Shown here: positions 47,203-55,622 of the stretch, piece after piece
Position numbering within the stretch: the first letter of the stretch is position 1
Layout: each line of letters opens with the position of its first letter
Translations under genes and position numbers: made by a program
Source of the DNA: Bradyrhizobium sp.
GTDB lineage: Bacteria > Pseudomonadota > Alphaproteobacteria > Rhizobiales > Xanthobacteraceae
DNA length: 64,000 nt
Assembly: GCF_027451485.1 (NCBI RefSeq)
Contig: NZ_DAIDJE010000048.1
Coordinates: 21,824 to 85,823 of the forward strand
Direction of reading: 5' to 3'
Notes under the pieces: generated by a model
The model's input: only the letters and a program-made list of their open reading frames with translations
Told to the model about the DNA's origin: nothing
Database searches by the model: none

Positions 47203-48270
47203 CTAAACCCTGAACACCTTGGCATAGCGCGCCTTCAGCTCTTCGCTCTCCGCCTGCACCTGAGCCGGATCGGACTTGAGCATCTTGATTTCCGACATCG
47301 GCTTCTGCCCAGGCCTCGCCTTCACCTCGGCATGGAAGGAGCGATGGGCGAATTCATCGACCAGCATCTGCTGGGCTTCGCGGCTGAAGAAGAAGCTCTG
47401 GAACAGCCGCGCCGCGTTCGGATTGGGCGCAGCCTTGAAGACGCCGCTCGGAACGATGATCAGCGGCGAGCCCTCGAGCGGATACACTACCTCCACCGGC
47501 TTGCCCTGGCTCTTGAACACCACCAGGTTGTAGTCGTTGCCGTCGGCCATCACCGCACGTTCGCCGAGCATGATCTTCTTCGGCGGATCGCCGGCCGATT
47601 GCACCTGCATCACCTTCTGCTTCGCGAGCTTCTCCAGATACGGCCAGCCGAGGGTGTGCGACAGCACGAACGTTGTCGTCAGGATGGCGCCGCTGTAGCT
47701 CGGATGCCCCTTGACCAGCTTGCCCTCCCATTTCGGATCGAGCAGGTCGGCATAGCTCTTCGGCGCATCCTCCGGCTTGACGAGGTTGGTGTTGTAGCCA
47801 ATCGCCTCGAACCATGCGCAGGACGTCGCCCACAGGCCCTCAGAGTTATATTGGTCGACGGGGTAATGCTTCACCACGTCTTCCGGCAGGTATGGCGCCA
47901 GCCAGCCGTTCTTCCGCCAGTCGAGATAGTGCGAGACGTCGGTCGAGTTGGCGACATCCACCGCATGGATGCCGCTGTCGTTTTCCTGCGCGATGCGCTG
48001 GTAGATCCGCTCGGCGCCGGAGCGCTCGACGCGGACAGAGATGCCGGGATATTTGGCCTCGAACAGCTTGCCGAGCCGCTCGGCAACATCGAGCTGGATA
48101 GCCGCATAATAGGAGACCTTGCCCTCCATGCGCGCGGCCTCGATCAACTCCGGCGTGACGGCGGAAGGCGCGGGGGCGGCGGCTTTCAGCGGCTCGGCGA
48201 ACAGCATCCCCGCCACCGACCCTGCGGAGGCGCCCAGCACCTCGCGACGCGACCATTTCCGCTTGCCCAT
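47203..48270 (-). CDS. Tat-exported periplasmic solute-binding protein of an ABC transporter
   Basis: 355 aa. A twin-arginine signal (KWSRREVLGASAGSVAG) is followed by an iron/spermidine-type binding protein fold: GKVSYYAAIQLDVAERLGKLFEAKYPGISVRVERSG near the N-terminus and VSHYLDWRKNGWLAPYLPE, WEGKLVKGHPSYSG, and VVYPLEGSPLIIVPSGVFK later. The ligand is probably an iron(III)-like or polyamine-like compound. No permease or ATPase gene is adjacent, so it is an orphan binding protein in this window. Confidence 0.85.
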   Translation of the reverse strand: MGKRKWSRREVLGASAGSVAGMLFAEPLKAAAPAPSAVTPELIEAARMEGKVSYYAAIQLDVAERLGKLFEAKYPGISVRVERSGAERIYQRIAQENDSGIHAVDVANSTDVSHYLDWRKNGWLAPYLPEDVVKHYPVDQYNSEGLWATSCAWFEAIGYNTNLVKPEDAPKSYADLLDPKWEGKLVKGHPSYSGAILTTTFVLSHTLGWPYLEKLAKQKVMQVQSAGDPPKKIMLGERAVMADGNDYNLVVFKSQGKPVEVVYPLEGSPLIIVPSGVFKAAPNPNAARLFQSFFFSREAQQMLVDEFAHRSFHAEVKARPGQKPMSEIKMLKSDPAQVQAESEELKARYAKVFRV

Positions 48271-48415
48271 CCGTCTCGCTCCCCGCGGCGAACCGCTATT
48301 GTTGTTGATTACCGGGGCATGTTAGCGAACATTGGCTGCCGCGACACTCATCAATTCGTGGCGGGCAGCCACGCTTTTGCGGCGGGCATCCGTGACCCAG
48401 CGCCCGTCATTGCAA

Positions 48416-50095
48416 TCAGGCGGCGCGCACCGCTTCCAGGAAGCTCTCGACCTGGCTCTTCAGGCGGACGCTCTCACCGGCAACGGACTTCGCCGCCGAG
48501 AGAACCTGGTTTGAGGCAGCGCCTGTTTCGCTGGCGCCGCGCTGCACGTCGCTGATATGCGAAGAGACCTCATGCGTGCCGTGGGCGGCCTGCTGCACGT
48601 TGCGGGAAATCTCCTGTGTCGCAGCCCCCTGCTCTTCCACTGCGGCCGCAATGGCGGAGGATATTTCCGACAGTTTCTCGATCGTTCCGCCGATCTCCTT
48701 GATCGCGCCCACCGAATCCTGCGTCGCCGACTGGATATCGACGATCTGCTGGCCGATCTCGCTGGTGGCCTTCGCCGTTTGCTCCGCCAGCGCCTTGACC
48801 TCGGAGGCAACCACGGCAAAGCCGCGTCCCGCTTCGCCGGCCCGCGCCGCTTCGATAGTGGCGTTCAGGGCCAGCAGGTTGGTCTGACCTGCAATGGCGT
48901 TGATCAGCTCGACGACATCGCCGATGCGTGATGCCGCTTTCGCCAGTTGCTCGACACGGCCGTTGGTCTTGTTCGCCTCGTCGACGGCAGCCATCGCCAT
49001 TCGAGCGGACTCCTGAACCTGGCGGCTGATTTCGTTGATGGACGAGCTCAATTCCTCGGTCGCCGAGGCGACCGATTGGACATTGGTCGAAGCCTCTTCC
49101 GATGCACCGGCCACCTTCGTCGCCAGATCCTGCGCATGGTCCGCGGTCGAGGAAAGCGTCGTGGCCGAGGCTTCCAGTTCAGTCGAGGACGAGGCCAGCG
49201 AACCGACCAGTTCGCCGATCAGCGTTTCGAAATCCAGCGTGGCGGAGCTTATTCGCTGCGCCCGCGCCAGGTTGACCGCCTTCTCCGCGTTGACCGCCTC
49301 GTCGGAAGCCTTCTTGGCGAGCAGCGCTTCTTTAAAAGCCTGGAGGGCCGTCGCGATGCGGCCGATTTCGGTCGCATCGCCCTGGCTCGGAATCTCGACC
49401 GACAATTCGCCGTCAACCAGCCGGCCCATGGGGTTCAGGATCGAGTTGATGCCGCGCCGAATGTCCTGCGACACGAGAACCGCTGAGCCTATCCCGAAGA
49501 CCAGCGCGCCGAGCAGAATCACGCTCATCAGGTAGATCGCGCGCCAATACGTCGCCTCGGCACGTTCTCCGGCCGCTTCGGCGCCCTTGTCGTTCAACGC
49601 CACAAGTCCGGCGAGCGCCTTGTCCATCGCGCGGCCGAACGGGACCACCTTCTTCGCATTGATCTCCTTGGCGGCAGCGAGATCGCCCTTCATGGCGTGC
49701 GACCGCACCTCTTCGGAGGCCGCAATGAACTCCTCCCAGCTGCGATCCAACTGATCCACAAGTCGGCGCTCGGTGTCAGACCCGATCAGCGGCCGATAGG
49801 CCTTCGCAGCCTTTTCGAAGTCCGCCTTGCGAGCATAAAGATTCTTGTCGACGTCGGCGCGGTCCGCGTCTGCAACGATGAGATGATCGCGCAATACGGC
49901 GCGAAACCGCGCTGACTGCACCCGCATCTCGCCGATCCATCGGACGCTTGGCAGCCAATGCGCCTGAATTTCCTGAGTGGATGCGTCGATCGCGCGCATT
50001 TGGACGAAGGCAAATCCGCCTATCATGGCAATCACCAGCGACAGAAAGCCGACGATCGCGTAAAGCTTGGCGCTGATGGAAAATCTGGCAAGCAC
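48416..50095 (-). CDS. Methyl-accepting chemotaxis protein
   Basis: 559 aa chemoreceptor. Transmembrane segment 1 ([19 protein letters not shown]) is followed by a four-helix-bundle-type periplasmic domain (about 35-185), a second membrane segment ([23 protein letters not shown]), a HAMP domain (about 215-270) and the signalling domain with the hairpin tip [47 protein letters not shown] in interrupted form. No CheB/CheR pentapeptide is at the C-terminus (ends FLEAVRAA). Ligand unknown. It is isolated from other chemotaxis genes. Confidence 0.93.
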   Translation of the reverse strand: MLARFSISAKLYAIVGFLSLVIAMIGGFAFVQMRAIDASTQEIQAHWLPSVRWIGEMRVQSARFRAVLRDHLIVADADRADVDKNLYARKADFEKAAKAYRPLIGSDTERRLVDQLDRSWEEFIAASEEVRSHAMKGDLAAAKEINAKKVVPFGRAMDKALAGLVALNDKGAEAAGERAEATYWRAIYLMSVILLGALVFGIGSAVLVSQDIRRGINSILNPMGRLVDGELSVEIPSQGDATEIGRIATALQAFKEALLAKKASDEAVNAEKAVNLARAQRISSATLDFETLIGELVGSLASSSTELEASATTLSSTADHAQDLATKVAGASEEASTNVQSVASATEELSSSINEISRQVQESARMAMAAVDEANKTNGRVEQLAKAASRIGDVVELINAIAGQTNLLALNATIEAARAGEAGRGFAVVASEVKALAEQTAKATSEIGQQIVDIQSATQDSVGAIKEIGGTIEKLSEISSAIAAAVEEQGAATQEISRNVQQAAHGTHEVSSHISDVQRGASETGAASNQVLSAAKSVAGESVRLKSQVESFLEAVRAA

Positions 50096-50343
50096 GAATG
50101 AATCCCCCAGTAACCGTCCGGATCGAAATTAAAGCTCATTGTTAACCACGTCAGTCCTAAGATTTCGCTAAGAATGTCGATCTGGATGCGCGGCGCGCGG
50201 ATCTAGCGCCCGCGGCATCACGTATTTGCGGCGGTTTTTCCGAAATTCTAACGATGAAATCGAAATGGCAATGCCGGGCAATCGCCCGTAAACATTGTCG
50301 CACTACTGTCGCCCCATTCAAAAACACACCAGGGGTGGCTATT

Positions 50344-50499
50344 ATGACCAATCTTTCCATCGCGTCCGTCGTCCGCATCGAATCCGTCAAAGATGCCGGC
50401 GATTATCCCTTCAAGATCGCCCTGTTCTGCTGCATCGGACTGCTGGCGTCGCTCTGCCTGACGACGATGGGCGTCGATCTCGGCGCAGCCTGGATTTAA
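50344..50499 (+). CDS. Small membrane protein of 51 residues
   Basis: It reads MTNLSIASVVRIESVKDAGD, then one hydrophobic segment (KIALFCCIGLLASLCLTTMGVDL) and a short end. AGGGGTGG lies just upstream of ATG 50344, and a strong terminator follows 34 bases after the stop, which gives it its own transcription unit. I recall similar short proteins in Bradyrhizobium; function unknown. A longer in-frame start at 50254 is less likely. Confidence 0.65.
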   Translation: MTNLSIASVVRIESVKDAGDYPFKIALFCCIGLLASLCLTTMGVDLGAAWI

Positions 50500-50532
50500 C
50501 CGCGGCGGCAACGATCGTCGGTAAGTTCTGCA

Positions 50533-50560
50533 GGGCCGCCTGATTGGCGGCCCTTTGCTT
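50533..50560 (+). terminator. Terminator of the 51-aa membrane protein gene
   Basis: GGGCCGCC (50533-50540), loop TGATT, GGCGGCCC (50546-50553), then TTTGCTTT. A perfect 8-bp GC stem followed by a T-rich tract. Confidence 0.85.
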
Positions 50561-50699
50561 TGTGGCACGGTGCCTGACTTAGCTCCGCCGCGCTGACGGT
50601 CGCCGACAATTCCTTAAGGAAGGTGTTCGAAGTATTGAACAGCGACATATGCAAAGCGGGCGCTCATGGCGGCCGCTTTGCTCGTTCGAGGCGGCAGGT

Positions 50700-51770
50700 C
50701 TAAGCCGCGGCCTTCTTCCGGTTGGCGGCCAGGCGCTCATCAACCAGCGCAACCTGCGCGTCGATCGCCGGATGCCGCAATCCCTTCTGAAGCGCGATGA
50801 GCTGCACCAGCTTGTCGGCGCGCTCGATGTTCGGCGCGCCATTCTGCAGCGCGCGTGCCGCAGACGCCGGGCGCGACAGGCTCTGCGCCGCCGCCGCGTA
50901 TTTTTCAAACGGGACAAGGTCGGACGGCTGGGCGCCGAGCTTCACGCAGAGGTCGAACACGAAATTATAGACCGAGCGCGATTCCTCGATGTTCGAATGC
51001 ACCGCTTCCTGCGCGGTCCGCATGCCGTCCCTGGTGATGCAGCGGTAGTTGCCGGCGAGCAGCATCGCCCATTTCGCCAGCGGCACCCAGATCGAATCGT
51101 AGGCCTTCAGCTTGACCGGCAGTTCGATCTCGTCGCCCCCGACCTTGAGGCGCGCCGCATCAACGTCCTTTTCCAGGTTGCGGATGATCTGCGTGTCCTT
51201 GTCGTCTTCGAACTTCGCGCATTTGAAGTTGGTCGGCAGCGTGACCAGGAGTTCGTTCGCCTTGCCGTCCGGCGGACGGATGGCTTGGGGATCGGGACTG
51301 TTCAGCGTGATCTTGTGCGGGCTGACGGAATCCCAGACGCGCGGATCGGTATAGGCCGGCTCCAGCGCCGTGTAGTCGAGGCCTGGAATCCGCTTGATGT
51401 AGGGAAGCGGCGGCATGTTCATGATCGACATGCACGGCACGCCCGATTTTCCGACCGCATCGAGCAGCTGGCGCACGCCCTCGGATCGATACTGCGGCTC
51501 CTGCATGCAGAGCCCAACGAGGTCGTACTTCGAAGGATCGACGCCGGTCGCAGGCCCTGCCGTGACCTTGCCCGGGAGCTTGCGGGATTCCAGCAGCACG
51601 GGATCCTTGCGGCCGCGGATCGGCAGCGTCACCTTGAATCCTTCGGCGTTGATCAGATCGGCTTCGGCCGGGAGGCAGACGAGATGGATCGAGTGGCCGC
51701 CGAACAACAACTTGGATGCGAGTAGCGATCCATATGATGCGCCCATGAGGAGGATGTTGTAGGAAGGCAT
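50700..51770 (-). CDS. Ketopantoate reductase (ApbA/PanE)-like protein
   Basis: 356 aa. The N-terminal Rossmann segment is NILLMGASYGSLLASKLLFGGHSIHLVCL (GxSxxS instead of the normal GxGxxG), then DLVGLCMQEPQYRSEGV. The second half is helical (VPLAKWAMLLAGNYRCITRDG, RSVYNFVFDLCVKLGAQPSDLV). It resembles ApbA/PanE-type dehydrogenases in outline but is longer and lacks the usual catalytic Lys context, so the substrate is unknown. AGGAAAAACAAA precedes ATG 51770. Alone in its neighbourhood. Confidence 0.65.
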   Translation of the reverse strand: MPSYNILLMGASYGSLLASKLLFGGHSIHLVCLPAEADLINAEGFKVTLPIRGRKDPVLLESRKLPGKVTAGPATGVDPSKYDLVGLCMQEPQYRSEGVRQLLDAVGKSGVPCMSIMNMPPLPYIKRIPGLDYTALEPAYTDPRVWDSVSPHKITLNSPDPQAIRPPDGKANELLVTLPTNFKCAKFEDDKDTQIIRNLEKDVDAARLKVGGDEIELPVKLKAYDSIWVPLAKWAMLLAGNYRCITRDGMRTAQEAVHSNIEESRSVYNFVFDLCVKLGAQPSDLVPFEKYAAAAQSLSRPASAARALQNGAPNIERADKLVQLIALQKGLRHPAIDAQVALVDERLAANRKKAAA

Positions 51771-52194
51771 TTTGTTTTTCCTTTGTTTCCCTCTGCGGAC
51801 CCGCTGGCAGTTCTACCGGGAGTCTTCAACGAAAACGGCTGCCTTCGGACCAGGCTTCCTGATAGCGCGCTCACAGCCGAGTTCAAGAGGCAGGCATCCT
51901 CCGAGCGGTCAAGCTCGCTTGATTGCCGCCGCGACGCACAAGAGATGACATCCGGCTGGGCCTTGCGGTGCACAAAGCCGCGCGCGGTTTTCAAACCATG
52001 AAAACGTCTTTTCAGATTCTGAAATTCCTGGCGCCGAGCATCTAAACGTCTCTTCAGACCGGCTGCATAGGATCACGGCGAGGCGCAGCATGAGGAGCCG
52101 CGCCGCGTCCCCCGCCTCGCCAACCATTCGCCGCAGACGATCCTGGGCGAATTTCCCCTTGTGCCGTCGGGCAAATCACCGCTAGCTCTTGGTG
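51771..52194. other. Gene-poor region with a short direct repeat
   Basis: No credible gene. It contains AAACGTCTTTTCAGA at 52002-52016 and AAACGTCTCTTCAGA at 52044-52058 (one mismatch, 42-base period), plus TTTCAG-ATT-CTGAAA inside the first copy. These may be regulator half-sites, but the spacing from the nearest gene start (51770) is about 230 bases. Confidence 0.4.
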
Positions 52195-52560
52195 CGTCTC
52201 GCGCTCGGATCAGGAGGGGCGTTGCGCATCGTCACGAACGTGGAGCGCGGGATGCGATGGACGTGGCGACGTCACAAGACGGGTGACATCGCCGCGGACG
52301 GCGAAGCCGCGTGGTTCTGATATCTCGACGCTGATATCAAGTTGGCGGAACGATACCCGCCGGCGATGGTGGCAAAAACGCCCGATCACCAGGAAGAGCG
52401 CGGAGCAGCCGTTAAAACCATAGCGCGGGGAAAGCCGGATCGCTCCGGCCGAACCTGCGGTGCACTTACTCGTGTGCTTTTTTCTTGCACACGAGGCCTC
52501 GGGTGCGGCCTGCATCCGGCTTTCCCTGCACCCTCCGATCTTGGAGGGTGACGTGCCTGG
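52195..52560. repeat. Dispersed Bradyrhizobium-type repeat with nested hairpins
   Basis: The sequence around cgtggagcgcgggatgcgat to the GGAGGG hairpin matches my memory of a repeat seen many times in Bradyrhizobium and Rhodopseudomonas genomes. Structure seen directly: GGGAAAGCCGGAT (52428-52440) pairs with ATCCGGCTTTCCC (52514-52526); inside this, CTCGTGTGC (52469-52477) pairs with GCACACGAG (52487-52495) around a T-rich loop; then CACCCTCC (52529-52536) pairs with GGAGGGTG (52543-52550). Open frames over it are artefacts. Family membership is recollection, not search. Confidence 0.65.
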
Positions 52561-52681
52561 CAAAACTCGGGCGATCTCAGCCGCGGGATCGTGGAGGCGT
52601 GGCCTTTCGCCGGCGGAGGACGGCTACGGCATGAGATGGCAGCGATGCGCCGTGAGCTTCGAAGCCAACGACACCCTTCGT

Positions 52682-52821
52682 CGTCATTCCGGGGCGCGAG
52701 TGAAACGAGCGAGCGCGGAATCCATCGTGCCGGACGAATGCTCGGCGAAATCGATTCCGGGCCCGAGCCTCCCGCGCAAAATAGCTTCGCTATTCTTCAA
52801 CGGCGCATCACGGAAATGACG
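52682..52821. repeat. Palindromic repeat bounded by CGTCATTCCG and CGGAAATGACG
   Basis: CGTCATTCCG (52682-52691) and CGGAAATGACG (52811-52821) form imperfect terminal inverted repeats around about 120 bases with further short pairings (GAATCCATCG, GATTCCGGGC; GAATA/TATTC near 52780-52796). CGTCATTCCGGGGCGCG is a typical start of palindromic intergenic repeats in Bradyrhizobium. It ends 12 bases from the stop of the next gene and could act on its mRNA 3' end. Confidence 0.6.
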
Positions 52822-52832
52822 TGACGATCGAA

Positions 52833-53609
52833 CTACGCCGCAACAGGCCTGGATTTCACGAGCGCCTTGCCGAAGGCCTCAAACAGCGCGCGGTTGATCG
52901 GGTTGCGTTGCGGGTCATATTCGGCATGCCATTGCACGCCCAGTGCAAACGACGGCGCATCCGCAATGCGGATCGCCTCGATCGTGCCGTCTTCCGCGAC
53001 GCCCTCCACCACCACCCGCTCCCCGGGATCGAGGATGCCCTGACCATGCAGCGAGTTGACGCGGATGGTGTCGCAGCCGAGCAGTTCGGCAAACGCGCCG
53101 CCGGCGAGCAGCCGCACCTCGTGGCGGTCGGCGAAGATCACCTTGGGATCGGGATGGATCTCACCGTTTTCCAGCCGCGGCATGCGGTGGTTCATGCGGC
53201 CGGGCAATTCACGGATTTCCGGATGCAGCGAACCGCCGAAGGCGACATTCATTTCCTGAAGGCCGCGGCAGATGCCGAACAGCGGGATGCCGCGGGCAAC
53301 ACAGGCCTCCGACAGCGCCAGCGCCACCTCGTCGCGCTTGAGGTCGTAAGGCTCGTGCTTGGCATCCGGCTCGGTCTTGAAGCGCTTCGGGTGAACATTG
53401 GCGCGGGCGCCGGTCAGCACGATGCCGTCGACGCTGTCGAGAAGAGCGGGAATATCGGTGATTTCCGGACAGCCGGCGAACATCAGAGGCAGGGCGCCAG
53501 CCACCTCGGCGATGGCGCGAAGGTTGCGTACGCCGACCGCCTGCACCTCAAAGCGACTTTCGATGCGGTGGGAATTTCCAATCACACCGACAACGGGCTT
53601 CCGTCTCAT
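52833..53609 (-). CDS. Gamma-glutamyl-gamma-aminobutyrate hydrolase family protein (peptidase C26)
   Basis: 258 aa class I glutamine-amidotransferase-like hydrolase, related to PuuD, which cleaves gamma-glutamyl bonds in putrescine breakdown. The nucleophile Cys is in FGICRGLQEMNV, and the His and Glu in GVQWHAEYDP. VGVIGNSHRIES and DGIVLTGARANVHPKRF are typical start and oxyanion regions. ATG 53609 follows GGAAGGGG; the upstream TTG is unlikely. No other putrescine genes are nearby, so the substrate is not certain. Confidence 0.88.
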   Translation of the reverse strand: MRRKPVVGVIGNSHRIESRFEVQAVGVRNLRAIAEVAGALPLMFAGCPEITDIPALLDSVDGIVLTGARANVHPKRFKTEPDAKHEPYDLKRDEVALALSEACVARGIPLFGICRGLQEMNVAFGGSLHPEIRELPGRMNHRMPRLENGEIHPDPKVIFADRHEVRLLAGGAFAELLGCDTIRVNSLHGQGILDPGERVVVEGVAEDGTIEAIRIADAPSFALGVQWHAEYDPQRNPINRALFEAFGKALVKSRPVAA

Positions 53610-53827
53610 ACCCCTTCCATCTCGCAACCGTCCGAAACATCAATAATGCCCCTGCAACTGCGCCGGATCAATAATTTGCAGCGCCTTTCCACGGCTGCCC
53701 TGCCCTGCGGCGGGCTCATTCCTCGGGGGCCGGATCGCCATGTCCGGCGGCGGATAGCCGCGGAGCGCTTGATTGCAGGCGCATTTGACGAAAGAGTGAA
53801 GTTTCATCCTCGATAGAAGGGAAGAAC

Positions 53828-54946
53828 GTGCCGCTGTCATCAGACGACCGCCAACAGACCCGAAAAGATCTTGCCTGGTCCATTGCTGCCGGCGGGGTCG
53901 GCATCGTCGCCTTCGCAGGCCTCCTGGCGTTCACGTGGTATTATGCGGCGACGCTACTGCTGATCTTTGCCGGCATGCTTCTGGGAGTGACGCTCAACGC
54001 GCTGACCCAGCAGCTCGGGCGCCTGATTGCGGCGCCGCATTGGCTGCGGCTCGCCACGGTCTGCCTCGTGCTGGCCGCGCTGTTGTCCGGCGCCGCTTTC
54101 CTGGGCGGCACGACCATAGCCCAGCAGGCCACCGCGCTGAGCGGCACGATCAAATCGCAGCTCGTCACGGTGAAGGCCTTTCTCGACCGCAACGGCATCG
54201 ACACCAGCTACTTCGAGCTGGGCAACCCGCCGCAGGGACAGCCGGGCGCGGCGGCGCCGAGTACAAGTCAGCCGCACCTTCCGAGCGCCGGCACGATCGC
54301 CTCGAGCGGCGGCGCCATCGTGAGCCAGACCTGGAGACTGCTGCTCGGCACGCTCAATGCCGTAGGCAACTTCTTCATCGTGATCTTTCTCGGCCTGACC
54401 TTTGCCGCCCAGCCCGCTGTCTATCGAAACGGCCTGCTGTATCTGGCGCCGGCGAGACAGCGCGCCCACGCAGCCGTCATCATCGACGGCATCGGCGAGA
54501 CGCTGGAGCGCTGGCTGATCGCACAGATGGTGGTGATGATGGTCGTGTTCGCCGTGACATGGCTCGGCCTTGCGGTCATCGGCATCCCCGGCTCGTTCAT
54601 CCTCGGCATTCAGGCGGGCCTCCTCGCCTTCATCCCGACCGTCGGCGCGATCATCGCCGGCGTGATCGTCGTGCTGGCGAGCCTCGCGTCGGGCTGGGTC
54701 GCAGCCGGCAGCGCCTTGGTGCTGTTTCTCGGCGTTCACGCGCTGGAAAGCTACGTGCTGACCCCGATTCTCCAGCGCCAGGCGCTGGATATTCCGCCTG
54801 CCACGCTGTTTGCGTTCCAGATCCTGCTCGGCATCGTGTTCGGGATCTGGGGTATCTCGCTGGCACTGCCGCTGATGGCGGTCGTCAAGGTCCTGATCGA
54901 TTACTTCAAGGCGGAAGAGCCGGCGGCAGCCAGTGCAGCAGCGTGA
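53828..54946 (+). CDS. AI-2E family transporter (PerM type)
   Basis: 372 aa polytopic membrane protein of the AI-2E/UPF0118 family. Several hydrophobic segments at the N-terminus (VGIVAFAGLLAFTWYYAATLLLIFAGMLLG), a soluble insert at about 105-160 rich in Pro and Ser, then a block of helices with the family region GIPGSFILGIQAGLLAFIPTVGAIIAG and HALESYVLTPILQRQALDIPPATLF in the C-terminal half. Transported substrate not known; the family name comes from early work on autoinducer-2 export. GGAAGAACG precedes GTG/ATG at 53828. Confidence 0.9.
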   Translation: MPLSSDDRQQTRKDLAWSIAAGGVGIVAFAGLLAFTWYYAATLLLIFAGMLLGVTLNALTQQLGRLIAAPHWLRLATVCLVLAALLSGAAFLGGTTIAQQATALSGTIKSQLVTVKAFLDRNGIDTSYFELGNPPQGQPGAAAPSTSQPHLPSAGTIASSGGAIVSQTWRLLLGTLNAVGNFFIVIFLGLTFAAQPAVYRNGLLYLAPARQRAHAAVIIDGIGETLERWLIAQMVVMMVVFAVTWLGLAVIGIPGSFILGIQAGLLAFIPTVGAIIAGVIVVLASLASGWVAAGSALVLFLGVHALESYVLTPILQRQALDIPPATLFAFQILLGIVFGIWGISLALPLMAVVKVLIDYFKAEEPAAASAAA

Positions 54947-54948
54947 TT

Positions 54949-55242
54949 TCAGCTCACCACCGTCTCGGTGTGCTCGACATCCGGCGGCGCGACGAAATAC
55001 TGGCCGACGAGGCCGCGCCAGGCCTGAAAGTCTTCGGAACCGCGGAAATCCACGGTATGGTTTTCCAGCGTCGCCCATTTCACGAAGAGCCGGTAGCGCG
55101 TCGGCTTTTCCACCGATTTGTGAAGCTCCATGCCGCCGCAGCCCCTGGCGCGCTGAAACAGCGGCTTGGCCTTGACGACGGCGGCTTCAAAGTCCTTCTC
55201 GGTGCCGGGTTTGACTTCGATCTGGGCGATTTCGGTGACCAT
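54949..55242 (-). CDS. Antibiotic biosynthesis monooxygenase (ABM)-fold protein
   Basis: 97 aa ferredoxin-like dimeric alpha-beta barrel protein. It starts MVTEIAQIEVKPGTEKDFEAAV and has RARGCGGMELHKSVEKPTRYRLFVKW and HTVDFRGSEDFQAWRGLVGQYF, the ABM pattern. Members include quinone- or heme-modifying monooxygenases and small-molecule binders; no catalytic assignment can be made here. It is convergent with the AI-2E family gene, two bases apart. Confidence 0.85.
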   Translation of the reverse strand: MVTEIAQIEVKPGTEKDFEAAVVKAKPLFQRARGCGGMELHKSVEKPTRYRLFVKWATLENHTVDFRGSEDFQAWRGLVGQYFVAPPDVEHTETVVS

Positions 55243-55328
55243 GGGTGCAGCCTCTTCTTTTGCAGCAGTCTGTCTCTAGCCGAGCCAGCAAAAAAGAAAA
55301 GGGCCGTCGCCGCCGCGCTTCTTTTCCG

Positions 55329-55565
55329 TCAGCGGAAAAGCAGGACCGTGCCCACCACCATCATCGCGCAGCCGACGAACATCAGGAGCGGCCAGCGGCT
55401 CCGCGGAGAACCATACCGTCCTTGCGCGCGACGCTCGATGATGAGGGCGCTTTCAAACTCTGCCGCGGTCGAGAACAGGCAGCCGAAACCGCCGCGTGCC
55501 GAGGTGGCTGCCGCTTCGAGCGAGCTGAGTGCGGCTTCCGGATTGCGGGTGCGGATCGATTCCAT
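55329..55565 (-). CDS. Hypothetical small protein with C-terminal membrane segment
   Basis: 78 aa. A soluble N-terminal part with small residues (MESIRTRNPEAALSSLEAAAT) and a C-terminal hydrophobic anchor (WPLLMFVGCAMMVVGTVLLF). Tail-anchor layout and good codon use suggest a real gene, but the ribosome binding site is weak and I do not recognise the family. It lies 57 bases downstream of the diguanylate cyclase on the same strand. Confidence 0.45.
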   Translation of the reverse strand: MESIRTRNPEAALSSLEAAATSARGGFGCLFSTAAEFESALIIERRAQGRYGSPRSRWPLLMFVGCAMMVVGTVLLFR

Positions 55566-55622
55566 GGATCCGACGGTACGGAGCGGATGGTAAACAGAAG
55601 GTTACGATCTTCCCTGTTTCGC

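Noticed and set aside
52210..52563. Possible protein of 117 codons in the repeat region
   Set aside because: It overlaps the nested hairpins of a dispersed repeat and is Arg/Ser/Cys-rich; such frames in copies of this repeat are annotation artefacts.
53640..53840. Possible 66-codon minus-strand gene upstream of the C26 hydrolase
   Set aside because: No ribosome binding site or domain; it overlaps the start of the AI-2E gene and is most likely intergenic sequence.
53935..55593. Plus-strand open frame of about 550 codons running through the AI-2E gene and beyond
   Set aside because: It is out of frame with the real gene and Arg/Pro/His-rich, as expected for a high-G+C shadow.
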